Below, piece by piece: positions 45,969 to 54,423 of a stretch of 64,000 bases of DNA. Positions within the stretch are counted from its first letter, which is position 1, and every line of letters begins with the position of its first letter. Source of the DNA: Rikenellaceae bacterium (GTDB lineage: Bacteria > Bacteroidota > Bacteroidia > Bacteroidales > Rikenellaceae); contig JAGBFQ010000032.1 in assembly GCA_017936385.1 (NCBI GenBank), positions 41,562-105,561 on the forward strand, in the 5' to 3' direction. The translations under genes were made by a program, and so were the position numbers. The notes below the pieces were generated by a model. That model ran no database searches, had not been told where the DNA came from, and saw nothing but the letters and a program-made list of their open reading frames with translations.

Positions 45969-47582
45969 ATGAAACTGTTGCAAAAAATATTGTTCGCGGC
46001 CTTTGTGGCACTCTGCTCGGTGGCATGTATCGAGAACGATGTGCCATATCCCCGCTTGGATTGCTCGCTTACGGAGATTGACGTGACGGGTGCCAAGGAG
46101 TACACGACTCAAAACAGTGGCGATACCACGATTGTGGTACTCGATATCGAGGAGAGTGTAGACCTGCGCAAGGCGGAGTTTGTGTCGATTGGCATCAACA
46201 ACCAAGATAAGGCACAGATTCGTTATGCCGACGGCCGTCAGGTGAAGGAGGGTGACAAGTGGAACCTGCGCGTGGGCGAGGTGCTCTATTCGGAGGTCTA
46301 CGGTTATCGTACATACTACCGCTTCGTGGGAGTGCAAACGGTCGAGAAACGTTTCCGCGTCGAGGGACAAATCGGCGAGAGCTACTTCGAGGAGAACGAG
46401 GGACAAGGTATCGAAAACCGTATCGCACTTGTCAATGTGGCCAAAGGTACCGATTTCTCGGCAATCAACGTGTTGGAACTCAAACTCGGCCCCGAGGGTG
46501 AAACAACCCTAAGCCCCGATATTCAAGGGGTGACGGACTTTAGCTCCTCGTCGGGCGGTCAACATATCAAAGAGGTGACCGTTACCTATCGTGATGTGAC
46601 CCAACGCTGGCGAATCATCATTCAGGAGGTGACCACCTCGGTTGTGAGTGTTAATGCTTGGGCTACTTCGGCCGACGTTAATTGTGCCGGAACTCCGGAC
46701 GAAGCTCACTCGATAGAGTACCGCGTGAAGGACTCGGAGCAGTGGATTGCTGCTACGTTGGATAGCGACGAAGGTGGCGTATTCAAGACCACAATCAAGG
46801 GACTGACGCCGCAAACCGAGTATGAGTGTCGTGCGCTGTCGGGAGATTCCGAGAGTGGCGTGGTGGCATTTACCACCGAGGGTACGCCCGAACTTCCGGG
46901 TGGCGATTTCGAGAATTGGCACAAGAACGGTAAGGTTTGGTTCCCCTATGCCGAGGGTGCAACTCCCTTCTGGGATAGCGGTAATGTAGGTGCTACAACC
47001 TTGGGCGATGCGTGGAATATCACCAATAGCAGAGAGGACCCGCGTCCCGGTTCGTCGGGCAGGCTGTGTGCACGCATGCAGTCGGCATTCCCGAGTATGA
47101 TGGGACTTGGCAAGTTTGCCGCAGGTAACATCTATACGGGTCGTTTTGCGGAGTTGGATGGTTTGAATGGTGTTGTGGAGTTTGGACAACCCTTCTCGGG
47201 TCGCCCCGCGGCACTGCACGGATGGTACAAGTGTAACGTTGGTCAAATCAACAAAACGGGCGTTGGTGCTCCGGTAACCTCGGGCCCCGACCGCTTCCAA
47301 ATCATGATTTGCCTGACTACCGACAAACACTCGGTGAATACAAACGACCAATCGACATTCTTCGATTGCAAGACCAACAGCAAGGTCGTGGCTTGGGGCG
47401 AAATCCTGGGCACAGAGTCGGTTGAGGGTTGGACGGAGTTCACCCTGCCGCTGAAATACGTCAAACCGAATGTGCGTCCGAACTACATAATCATCATTGC
47501 TACGGCAAGCTCCTATGGCGACTACTTTACGGGCTCGACCGACAGCTGGATGTGTGTCGATGACTTTGAGCTGATTTATTAA
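45969..47582 (+). CDS. PCMD domain lipoprotein (paralogue of the DUF4493-PCMD protein)
   Basis: Lipoprotein of 537 residues (lipobox CSVAC, then IENDVPYP). The N-terminal 200 residues are not DUF4493: they include IDVTGAKEYTTQNSGDTT and a region like sugar-binding adhesin modules (VNVAKGTDFSAINVLELKL). A fibronectin-III-like part (AWATSADVNCAG) leads to the PCMD domain (bases 46899-47582), which differs from that at 44172-44855 in only about 34 of 227 residues. The barrel gene sits between the two paralogues. Probably a glycan-facing surface subunit. Confidence 0.78.
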   Translation: MKLLQKILFAAFVALCSVACIENDVPYPRLDCSLTEIDVTGAKEYTTQNSGDTTIVVLDIEESVDLRKAEFVSIGINNQDKAQIRYADGRQVKEGDKWNLRVGEVLYSEVYGYRTYYRFVGVQTVEKRFRVEGQIGESYFEENEGQGIENRIALVNVAKGTDFSAINVLELKLGPEGETTLSPDIQGVTDFSSSSGGQHIKEVTVTYRDVTQRWRIIIQEVTTSVVSVNAWATSADVNCAGTPDEAHSIEYRVKDSEQWIAATLDSDEGGVFKTTIKGLTPQTEYECRALSGDSESGVVAFTTEGTPELPGGDFENWHKNGKVWFPYAEGATPFWDSGNVGATTLGDAWNITNSREDPRPGSSGRLCARMQSAFPSMMGLGKFAAGNIYTGRFAELDGLNGVVEFGQPFSGRPAALHGWYKCNVGQINKTGVGAPVTSGPDRFQIMICLTTDKHSVNTNDQSTFFDCKTNSKVVAWGEILGTESVEGWTEFTLPLKYVKPNVRPNYIIIIATASSYGDYFTGSTDSWMCVDDFELIY

Positions 47583-47625
47583 AGGACGCCAAAATATATT
47601 ATAAAAGCGAACAGAAAAGAGAGAT

Positions 47626-49566
47626 ATGAAAAAGAGTTTTTGGTTAATACTTTTGTCGGGCGTGTTGGCGGCCTGTACCGCCGAACCGCAGCTGACCGAC
47701 GAAAATCAAATACCCGCTGTGGTGTCGTTCCGCGCTTCGGCCGTCGAGTCTACCCGAACCTCGTTTGACGAGCAAACCATGGAGGTTGATTGGGCTGTTG
47801 GCGACAAGGTGGCCGTGTGGGCTACTAAGGGTGAGAGTGTGGCTCTGCGTGCTGCGGAGTTTACCGCTACCGAGGTGGGTGCTTCGGGTGCAACCTTCGA
47901 GTCGCTGCTGAGCCAAATGGAGAGGGGCGAATACACCTATTACTCGGTCTACCCTGTACCATCGAAAGTGTCGGGCATGACAGCCGAGTTCAATGTGCCT
48001 TCGGTGCAAGTGGGTGAGTATGACTGCTCGATGGATGTGCTGGTGGCCGAGCCTTCAACGGCTTTGGCACTCACCCAAAAGGGCGCGGCTCTCGACCTGA
48101 AATATCGCCATGCTCTGCATGCGCTCAAAATCGAAATCCCTGGGGGAGTGGACAGCTATGGCAATACCATCGAGAGTGTCGTGTTGGACTTCCCGTGTGA
48201 TGTTGCGGGTAGCATGTTGCTGGATGTTACGGGTGCGGAGGCTGCTACGGTTAGCGGCTCGAAAAGAGTTACCATCAACTGCAATGCACGAATGAGTGCA
48301 AGTGGCGTGGCTTGGGCGTTCATCGCTCCGGTGGATGCTACGGACCAAAAAATAACCATATCGATAAATGCTGCGGGCCACACCACAACCTTCGAAGTGG
48401 ATGGCCGTAGCTTCCGTGCAGGCTATGCGTCGCGTGTGATTGTGTCGATGCCCGAGGCGCTGATTATGGAGATGCCCCGCACGCTGATTGACAACAACGA
48501 GTCGCGTGCAACCGAGGACCCCACGGAGGCAACCCTGTTGGTGCATTTGCGCGGTGCCGAGTCGTCGAATATTATTCGTACGGGAATGGAGTATGTAACG
48601 GCTGACGGCCAGACCGTGACCAAGGAGTGTCGTTATGAACTTGGCACACAGAATTTCGAATTGAGTATTAACGGCTTGGAGAGCGGCGTCTACTCGATGC
48701 GTGGCTTTGTCGAACTCGCAGGTGGCGAGATTGTCTATTCGGATTGGGCCGAAGGTGTTCGCGTTGTCGGAAACCTCTCGGTGGGACTGGGTGCTGTCAA
48801 TACCTCGTACTCTTACTACAAAACTTCGGGTGCATCGGTGGCCAACAGCAAGAACGGCGAGACGATTTACACCTCGGAGAATACGTTTGATATAAACAGC
48901 GCGTTTGTCGGCGAAATTGACGAGGTGGGTGTTTCGGTCGATGGCGTCAACTACGCAGGTACGGTTACGGGCACACGTTTCAACGTGGGCGAGGTGCCCA
49001 ACCAAAGCTGGGCCCAACATACGGTTAAGGCCTATGTGGTGGTGAACGGCGTAAGGTTCGAGTCGGAGGCACAGACGGCTGAGGTTACGGGTATCCCTTA
49101 CTCGGTGTCAACCAAAGGCTCATCGCTCCCCAATGGTTGGTCGGGCGACAAGTTTGTGTGGAATGGCTCGGGCATGGGTAGCGGTGACTCCGAGAAGTGC
49201 TTGCGCCTGAAGGCAGGCAGCAAAACCAATCAGGCATCGAACGGTTGGGTTGTGTCGCCGGCGTTCCACATTCCGAGCTCGCTGGGTGTAACAACCACCG
49301 TGAGCAACTACCTGTATCGCGCGGTGTACTCGACCAAGGCTACGATTTATGCTGCGGCTTCGTCGGGAAGCTACTCGACCGATACGGCGGGTGGCGTTCG
49401 CAAGACGGGTGTGGTTCTTTTCTACCCGCAGGCAAGTTTTGCCAACGACCAATTCAACTTCACGCTGAGCCAATCGAAGCCTCGCGTGACGGTCTATGCC
49501 AATGACTTTAGCCAAACCACCGACACTTGGTTTACGGTCAAATCAATTTCGGTTCAATACAAATAG
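47626..49566 (+). CDS. Fimbrillin family lipoprotein 1
   Basis: Type V pilus-like subunit of 646 residues, lipobox VLAAC then TAEPQLTDE. Fimbrillin signature: VSFRASAVESTRTSF, then WAVGDKVAVW and a YYSVYPVPSKV strand. The FimA/Mfa1-like double beta domain spans about 1-285. Ig-like beta modules follow, then the hinge VTGIPYSVSTKG and a C-terminal domain ending FTVKSISVQYK. The C-terminal domain is shared in pattern with the two later fimbrillins. Base composition is even along the gene, unlike those two. It may be a shaft or tip protein; no sequence evidence for a protease-cleaved pilin was judged. Confidence 0.8.
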   Translation: MKKSFWLILLSGVLAACTAEPQLTDENQIPAVVSFRASAVESTRTSFDEQTMEVDWAVGDKVAVWATKGESVALRAAEFTATEVGASGATFESLLSQMERGEYTYYSVYPVPSKVSGMTAEFNVPSVQVGEYDCSMDVLVAEPSTALALTQKGAALDLKYRHALHALKIEIPGGVDSYGNTIESVVLDFPCDVAGSMLLDVTGAEAATVSGSKRVTINCNARMSASGVAWAFIAPVDATDQKITISINAAGHTTTFEVDGRSFRAGYASRVIVSMPEALIMEMPRTLIDNNESRATEDPTEATLLVHLRGAESSNIIRTGMEYVTADGQTVTKECRYELGTQNFELSINGLESGVYSMRGFVELAGGEIVYSDWAEGVRVVGNLSVGLGAVNTSYSYYKTSGASVANSKNGETIYTSENTFDINSAFVGEIDEVGVSVDGVNYAGTVTGTRFNVGEVPNQSWAQHTVKAYVVVNGVRFESEAQTAEVTGIPYSVSTKGSSLPNGWSGDKFVWNGSGMGSGDSEKCLRLKAGSKTNQASNGWVVSPAFHIPSSLGVTTTVSNYLYRAVYSTKATIYAAASSGSYSTDTAGGVRKTGVVLFYPQASFANDQFNFTLSQSKPRVTVYANDFSQTTDTWFTVKSISVQYK

Positions 49567-49578
49567 GAGGAAAGAGCA

Positions 49579-50316
49579 ATGAAAAGATATATTTTGTGGG
49601 CCGTGGGCCTGATGATGATTCTGAATGTGTCGTGCGAGCAAGGTGGCGAAATGGGCGGCGACCCGAACGCGGAAGTGAGCTATGGAACGCTGAACTTGAG
49701 CGCTGTGGCAGTTACCGTCGAGGAGAGTACCCGTGCCATGTCGACCGACAACTTTCTGGTGACACTGTTGAAGGCCTCGGGCGAGGAGGTTGAGAGTTGG
49801 ACTCTGGGCGAAATGCCCGACCAGGTACAACTGCGCGAGGGCGACTATCGTGTGGAGGTGGCAAGCGCTACGAACCACGCTCCGGTGTCGCGCGAGGGAT
49901 ACTTCAGCGGAGGCTGTGAACTTACGATTGTTTCGGGTAAAACCACCACGCCCGACCCCATTGTGTGCCCTTTGGAGTCGCTGAAAGTTTCGGTCGAGTT
50001 CCGCGGTGAGATTGTGGAGGCCATGAGTTCGGATTGTGGCACTACGGTGTCGCTGGAGGATGCGAGCCTGAGGGTTGCGGCTACGGATAATGCGCCGATA
50101 TATTTCCGTCCCGAGGGCGAGCGCAATACGCTGAAGGTTGTGTTTGCGGGCACGGTTGACGGTGCGTCCGAACGCTTCGAGACCGAGATTGCAGGCGTGC
50201 GTGTTGGCCAATGGCGACACATTGTCATAAAGATGACCTACGAGGACGGCAAACGCGTGTTTAGCGCCTCGTCGATAGACCCTTGGAATAAGGACGAAGA
50301 TATTTATGTCGAATAA
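49579..50316 (+). CDS. DUF4493 domain lipoprotein
   Basis: Lipoprotein of 245 residues (lipobox LNVSC, then EQGGEMGGD). A typical DUF4493 layout: EESTRAMSTDNFLVTLL, then EEVESWTLGEMPDQVQL and REGDYRVEVAS, a pause at GYFSGGCELTI, and the second half PLESLKVSVEFRGEIV. It ends with SIDPWNKDEDIYVE, a terminal motif common in this family. It lies 12 bases after fimbrillin 1 and is followed by a 48-residue gene. Confidence 0.8.
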   Translation: MKRYILWAVGLMMILNVSCEQGGEMGGDPNAEVSYGTLNLSAVAVTVEESTRAMSTDNFLVTLLKASGEEVESWTLGEMPDQVQLREGDYRVEVASATNHAPVSREGYFSGGCELTIVSGKTTTPDPIVCPLESLKVSVEFRGEIVEAMSSDCGTTVSLEDASLRVAATDNAPIYFRPEGERNTLKVVFAGTVDGASERFETEIAGVRVGQWRHIVIKMTYEDGKRVFSASSIDPWNKDEDIYVE

Positions 50317-50333
50317 ACTAAATTACGAAAGAT

Positions 50334-50480
50334 ATGAGCAGAAACATTTACATTCAACCCGAGGTTGAGATTATCACCCTGGCCGTGGAGCAGGGTTTTC
50401 AAGCAAGTGTACATACTGATGAGCCATCTTCTGGTGAAAGTTCGGTGACAAGCTTGTTTTACGATAATGAAGAAATTTAA
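50334..50480 (+). CDS. 48-residue small protein of the fimbrillin operon
   Basis: ATG 50334 to TAA 50478-50480. The product begins MSRNIYIQPEVEIITLAVEQ and continues GFQASVHTDEPSSGE. It has no signal peptide, no Cys, and an acidic Ser/Glu-rich end (YDNEEI). It fills the gap between a DUF4493 gene and fimbrillin 2 (14 bases before the next start). The opening pattern Y-I-x-P-E-V-E-I-I-x-L followed by G-F-x-A-S resembles small orphan proteins I have seen in Bacteroidales, often near surface-protein operons. Function unknown; it might be a chaperone, a regulator or a secreted peptide precursor. Confidence 0.7.
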   Translation: MSRNIYIQPEVEIITLAVEQGFQASVHTDEPSSGESSVTSLFYDNEEI

Positions 50481-50493
50481 TTAATCGGCGAGT

Positions 50494-52452
50494 ATGAAAT
50501 TCAGAGGAATATTGGGGGCACTTGCGCTTTGTGCATGCGCATTTGTCGGATGTAACCATGACGATGGCGGCTCGACCCCGTCAACAAGAATCCGTGTGAG
50601 CGTCGAAGCGGGTACAACCACAACCCGTACCGATTTCCAAAACGGACAATCGACTTGGAGTGCAGGAGATATGATTGAGGTTGCTGCCTATGAGGTGGAT
50701 GGTTCGTCGGTGCTTTTGAGTACCGATTTGACCGCAAACGCGGGTGGCTCTACTTCGGCGACGTTTGTCGGCTCGATTGATAAAGCAGTGGGTGAGCAGA
50801 AGATTCCCGCAGGAAAGACCTACGACTACGTTGCGGCCTACCCCGCGGATAAGGTGACCATCAATGGCAAAACCGTGTCGTTCACCGTTGAGAATGCGTA
50901 CACCGTAACCCCGAACCAATTGAACGGCCACTTGTTCGACTTTATGGTTGCCAAGGCCGATGATTGCGCGTCGATTGCGGTCACGGAACCCGCCATTGCG
51001 GAACATCCTGCATTCGAGTTCAACCATGTGTTGGGATTCTTTGAAATTTCGTTGGCTGCTGACAAACCTATTCGCAAAGTCAAGGTTGAGGCTCCGTCGG
51101 GCGTGAATATCGCAGGCGAAATTGAGGTTAGCAATTTTAGCTCGTTGGCTATTGATAAGATTACCAATGGCTCGAATGTTATCGAACTTACTATTGCAAA
51201 TAGTGGCACGGCAACTGAGGGCAATGTACTATATGTGCCGTTTATTCCTTGTTCGATTGACGGCGATATTAAGGTTACGCTTACCGCCGCCGATGAGAAT
51301 ACTCATGAGATTGTCAAGAAGGTCAATCGTGAGTTTGAGGGTGGCAAGGTTGTTCGAATCGGCAAAGTTGGTTTCCATGAGGTGGAGATGAGCAGCGTTC
51401 AAACCTATGTGCAAAAGGGCAATGCGGGTAGTTTCCACAAGAATACTAATGGTGCTAAGATAGTTGCGACAACAAACTTTGAAGGTGCCGACAATGTTAA
51501 GTTCTATGCAGGAAATCAAGACAAAACCAATGCCGTGGAGTTGAAGGGAACAGGTTATACTCAAACTCAAAATGGTCGCACCTATACACTTGATGTTGAT
51601 TTGTCCAATTCGACCTACGAGGGTTATGTTTGGGCCGTGGCAACCATTAACGGTAAGGAGCATAGCACAGAAGCTGTTTATGTGTTGATTCCTGGCCCGG
51701 TGTCGGTTGTCGCATCGGCTAAAACAACTTATTCGATTGCCAAGAACGAGTCTGTTGCGGCTGCAAATACCGCAGATATGGTGGCTAATCGTTTGACAAT
51801 TTTCGACCCTAAGGCTACGGTGAATATTGCCAATGCAGATTGGGTAAGCAACCTTACACTGACTCAGAGCGGCACAGCGTCGGATAGTAAATCGGGTCAA
51901 AAAGTAACAAGCGTAACTTTTGGCAATAAGACTTCGCAAGCCTTGGGTTCCTATACCTACAACGCATCTGCCACTGTCGGCGAGCGCACATTCGAGGCCG
52001 CCGCCGTAACCGTCTACGTTACTGGTCTGCCGTTGCATACTACCAGAATGGGTGATGAAGTTTCGACATCAACTGACGATGCTAAGTGGTATGCAAATGA
52101 CGATGTAACAGGCAGTTTTGACAATAATAGTGACCATATTAAAACCGCCCTTTGGAGTTTTTATTGTGTTAGCCCTCGGTTTTATATACCTTCCCAACTT
52201 AATGTTGTTGTGTCGTGTGAATTTAGTGCTACAAATACTGCGGCTATTAACCCAAAATTATATGCAGGAGCGGTAAGTTCTCAAAATGGAGGTGAAAAGA
52301 ATACTGTATATAACTCATATACAGGAGCAAAAAAGCAATGGAAAACATTGGGAACTTTAACTTTGACGTCCACAGAGTGTTATGTGTCATTAAGTGAAAG
52401 CCATAAGTTAAATCAATATAATATATATCAAACAAAAATTGAGTACGAATAA
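50494..52452 (+). CDS. Fimbrillin family lipoprotein 2
   Basis: Lipoprotein of 652 residues (lipobox AFVGC, then NHDDGGST). The fimbrillin signature TTTTRTDFQNGQSTW is followed by SAGDMIEVAAY. Two beta domains cover about 1-290, then Ig-like modules and the hinge YVTGLPLHTTRMGD before a C-terminal domain ending YQTKIEYE. From about 51130, and strongly after 52030, the DNA is much richer in A and T and uses codons such as AAT, TAT and GAT more than the 5' part. That suggests the C-terminal region has a different origin or has been exchanged. Confidence 0.8.
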   Translation: MKFRGILGALALCACAFVGCNHDDGGSTPSTRIRVSVEAGTTTTRTDFQNGQSTWSAGDMIEVAAYEVDGSSVLLSTDLTANAGGSTSATFVGSIDKAVGEQKIPAGKTYDYVAAYPADKVTINGKTVSFTVENAYTVTPNQLNGHLFDFMVAKADDCASIAVTEPAIAEHPAFEFNHVLGFFEISLAADKPIRKVKVEAPSGVNIAGEIEVSNFSSLAIDKITNGSNVIELTIANSGTATEGNVLYVPFIPCSIDGDIKVTLTAADENTHEIVKKVNREFEGGKVVRIGKVGFHEVEMSSVQTYVQKGNAGSFHKNTNGAKIVATTNFEGADNVKFYAGNQDKTNAVELKGTGYTQTQNGRTYTLDVDLSNSTYEGYVWAVATINGKEHSTEAVYVLIPGPVSVVASAKTTYSIAKNESVAAANTADMVANRLTIFDPKATVNIANADWVSNLTLTQSGTASDSKSGQKVTSVTFGNKTSQALGSYTYNASATVGERTFEAAAVTVYVTGLPLHTTRMGDEVSTSTDDAKWYANDDVTGSFDNNSDHIKTALWSFYCVSPRFYIPSQLNVVVSCEFSATNTAAINPKLYAGAVSSQNGGEKNTVYNSYTGAKKQWKTLGTLTLTSTECYVSLSESHKLNQYNIYQTKIEYE

Positions 52453-52455
52453 TCC

Positions 52456-54312
52456 GTGAAACGACTGAATAGAATCTTGATTGTGATGGCGTGTGCGGTG
52501 GCCCTTGCGGGCTGCCGCAACGACTACGACGAGGATTGGGGCACTGCAAATCCCGACAAACCTCAAAACAACATCGGAAACCTCACCCCAGACCAAGAGA
52601 ATGACGGAGTGCATTTCTCCATGGCCGTCAGAACGCAGGGCAGCGATGCCACGCAAGAGGAGTTCGACGCCCAAGGCAGCACACGCACCGTCATGGACGA
52701 CGTGCAAATCTACTATTGGCTGGTGGGCGACAAGATTGGTTTCTCGGCCGTGGGCGCCAACGACATGCAACAGAAGTTCGGCAACGTCAAAATGGTCAAC
52801 AACAAAGATGGACAAAGGCAAGCAACCATCTTTGACGGCGTGCTCGACACGACCGACTACAAAAAGATGACCGACGACCAACGTTATCACTACACCGCAT
52901 ACTACCCATACCAGCAGGATGCGGTGTGCGAAACCGATGCCAACGGAGTGCTGACAATTCGAAACCTGCAACTCCGAAGCGAACAGAATGTGATGCAGGT
53001 GGGTACCAAGGGTTTCCCCGTTGACTGCGACTTTATGGTGACCCGCCCCGTAGTGGGTGGTACGGTGGTGACGGCATCAGTCAACGACTTCGGTTTGGAG
53101 TTCGAGCACTTGTTTGCCGCCGTGAGGTTGTCGATTGCCGAGGACGATGTGTCCGAGGGTGAAAAGGTGACCAAAATTACGCTGACTGCCCCCGAGGGTA
53201 CGCCGTTGACGGGTAAGTTCGAGGTCAACACCTCGACCATGGCGGTGACTTTCACCGAGCCGAGCAACTCCGTGACCGTGAACATACCGGAAGGTTTGGG
53301 TGTGGGCAGCGACGTTTGCGTGTGGGCCATCATCAACCCCGTCGACCTGACGGGCAAAGAGCTCACCATGACGGTGACCACCAAAAGCGGACTGTACTAC
53401 AACTACACGTTCCCTGCCAAGAGTTACACGCGCGGTGTGTTGCATCCCATTGCTTTCGAGATTCCCGATTTCAGTATCACGGCCGACATCTACACCAACT
53501 ACACGCTTTACCAGCAGCGCAAAGTCGCAGAGGCTAATGGTATAGATGGCAATACAATCTTCTTTGAAAATGTGACCTTCTCGGGCTTTGACTACACCGA
53601 TGGCAAGGGCGGCCGCTACCGTGTGCCCGTAGTGGCGCGAGGAATCGAGTACAACGGAGTGCGTAGTCCGAGAGCCTTCGACGGTGGCAAGGAGCAAATT
53701 TCATTCAGTTCCCCCGACGACAGAAAGACCTACGATGCGCAGGTGTATGCACAGCTCGAAAACGGCGCAATACTTCGTTCGGCTTGTCCCGCGGTGCATG
53801 TCACGGGTATCCCCTACGAGGTGAACTGCAAAAACATCGATTATACGAACGCAGGTTGGACTGCCACGGGAACGGTTGAGAACTGGAGCGGTCGAGGTTG
53901 GCAGACTTATTATTATTATCCTACTGATAATTTTGATTGGGTTTATACAGAAAAAAAAGGTTATTTGTTCTCGCCCAATTTCTACACTCCCGAAGATACT
54001 AATGTAACCTACATAGCCCGAATGTGCTACTTTACGACAGGCTCAGTAAGATGGCCTTACAATGGTCAGACAACAACTATTTATAGTGGTCCTACGACCG
54101 GCACAACCGCAGTTGAGACAAATTCAAAATCTATATCTCGTGTAGGGTCTACAAATAATCCCGGAGACAACAACTATACTTCTTGCCAGCATAATGTTAC
54201 AATGCAAGGTAAAAAGCGTATTTATGTGGCGGATGACCATCAAAAGGATAATAATTTAGCTGAAAACTGGGTTGTGATGGGTAGTTTCTCGATTAAATAT
54301 TATGAGGAGTAG
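52456..54312 (+). CDS. Fimbrillin family lipoprotein 3
   Basis: Lipoprotein of 618 residues starting at GTG 52456, three bases after fimbrillin 2 (lipobox ALAGC, then RNDYDEDWG). The fimbrillin core has TRTVMDDVQIYYWLVGD and HYTAYYPYQQDA, with a second domain FEHLFAAVRLSIAED. A further beta module leads to the hinge HVTGIPYEVNCKN and a C-terminal domain ending VVMGSFSIKYYEE. The last 400 bases or so (from about 53900) are clearly AT-rich compared with the GC-rich 5' three quarters. Last gene of the operon; a hairpin follows. Confidence 0.78.
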   Translation: MKRLNRILIVMACAVALAGCRNDYDEDWGTANPDKPQNNIGNLTPDQENDGVHFSMAVRTQGSDATQEEFDAQGSTRTVMDDVQIYYWLVGDKIGFSAVGANDMQQKFGNVKMVNNKDGQRQATIFDGVLDTTDYKKMTDDQRYHYTAYYPYQQDAVCETDANGVLTIRNLQLRSEQNVMQVGTKGFPVDCDFMVTRPVVGGTVVTASVNDFGLEFEHLFAAVRLSIAEDDVSEGEKVTKITLTAPEGTPLTGKFEVNTSTMAVTFTEPSNSVTVNIPEGLGVGSDVCVWAIINPVDLTGKELTMTVTTKSGLYYNYTFPAKSYTRGVLHPIAFEIPDFSITADIYTNYTLYQQRKVAEANGIDGNTIFFENVTFSGFDYTDGKGGRYRVPVVARGIEYNGVRSPRAFDGGKEQISFSSPDDRKTYDAQVYAQLENGAILRSACPAVHVTGIPYEVNCKNIDYTNAGWTATGTVENWSGRGWQTYYYYPTDNFDWVYTEKKGYLFSPNFYTPEDTNVTYIARMCYFTTGSVRWPYNGQTTTIYSGPTTGTTAVETNSKSISRVGSTNNPGDNNYTSCQHNVTMQGKKRIYVADDHQKDNNLAENWVVMGSFSIKYYEE

Positions 54313-54350
54313 AAGAAAAGAACTTGCGCGTAAAGCGGAGTAACAGCAAG

Positions 54351-54385
54351 GCGGGGTTGTCCGAACATGGGTCGGGCAATCCCGC
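54351..54385 (+). terminator. Hairpin ending the fimbrillin operon
   Basis: GCGGGGTTGTCCGA (54351-54364) pairs with TCGGGCAATCCCGC (54372-54385), two G-T pairs. No long T-run follows, so termination may be partial and let reads continue into the next gene. Confidence 0.5.
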
Positions 54386-54423
54386 ACTGCATTTGTGGCG
54401 CGGAGTTTGCACCTCGCGCGGGT

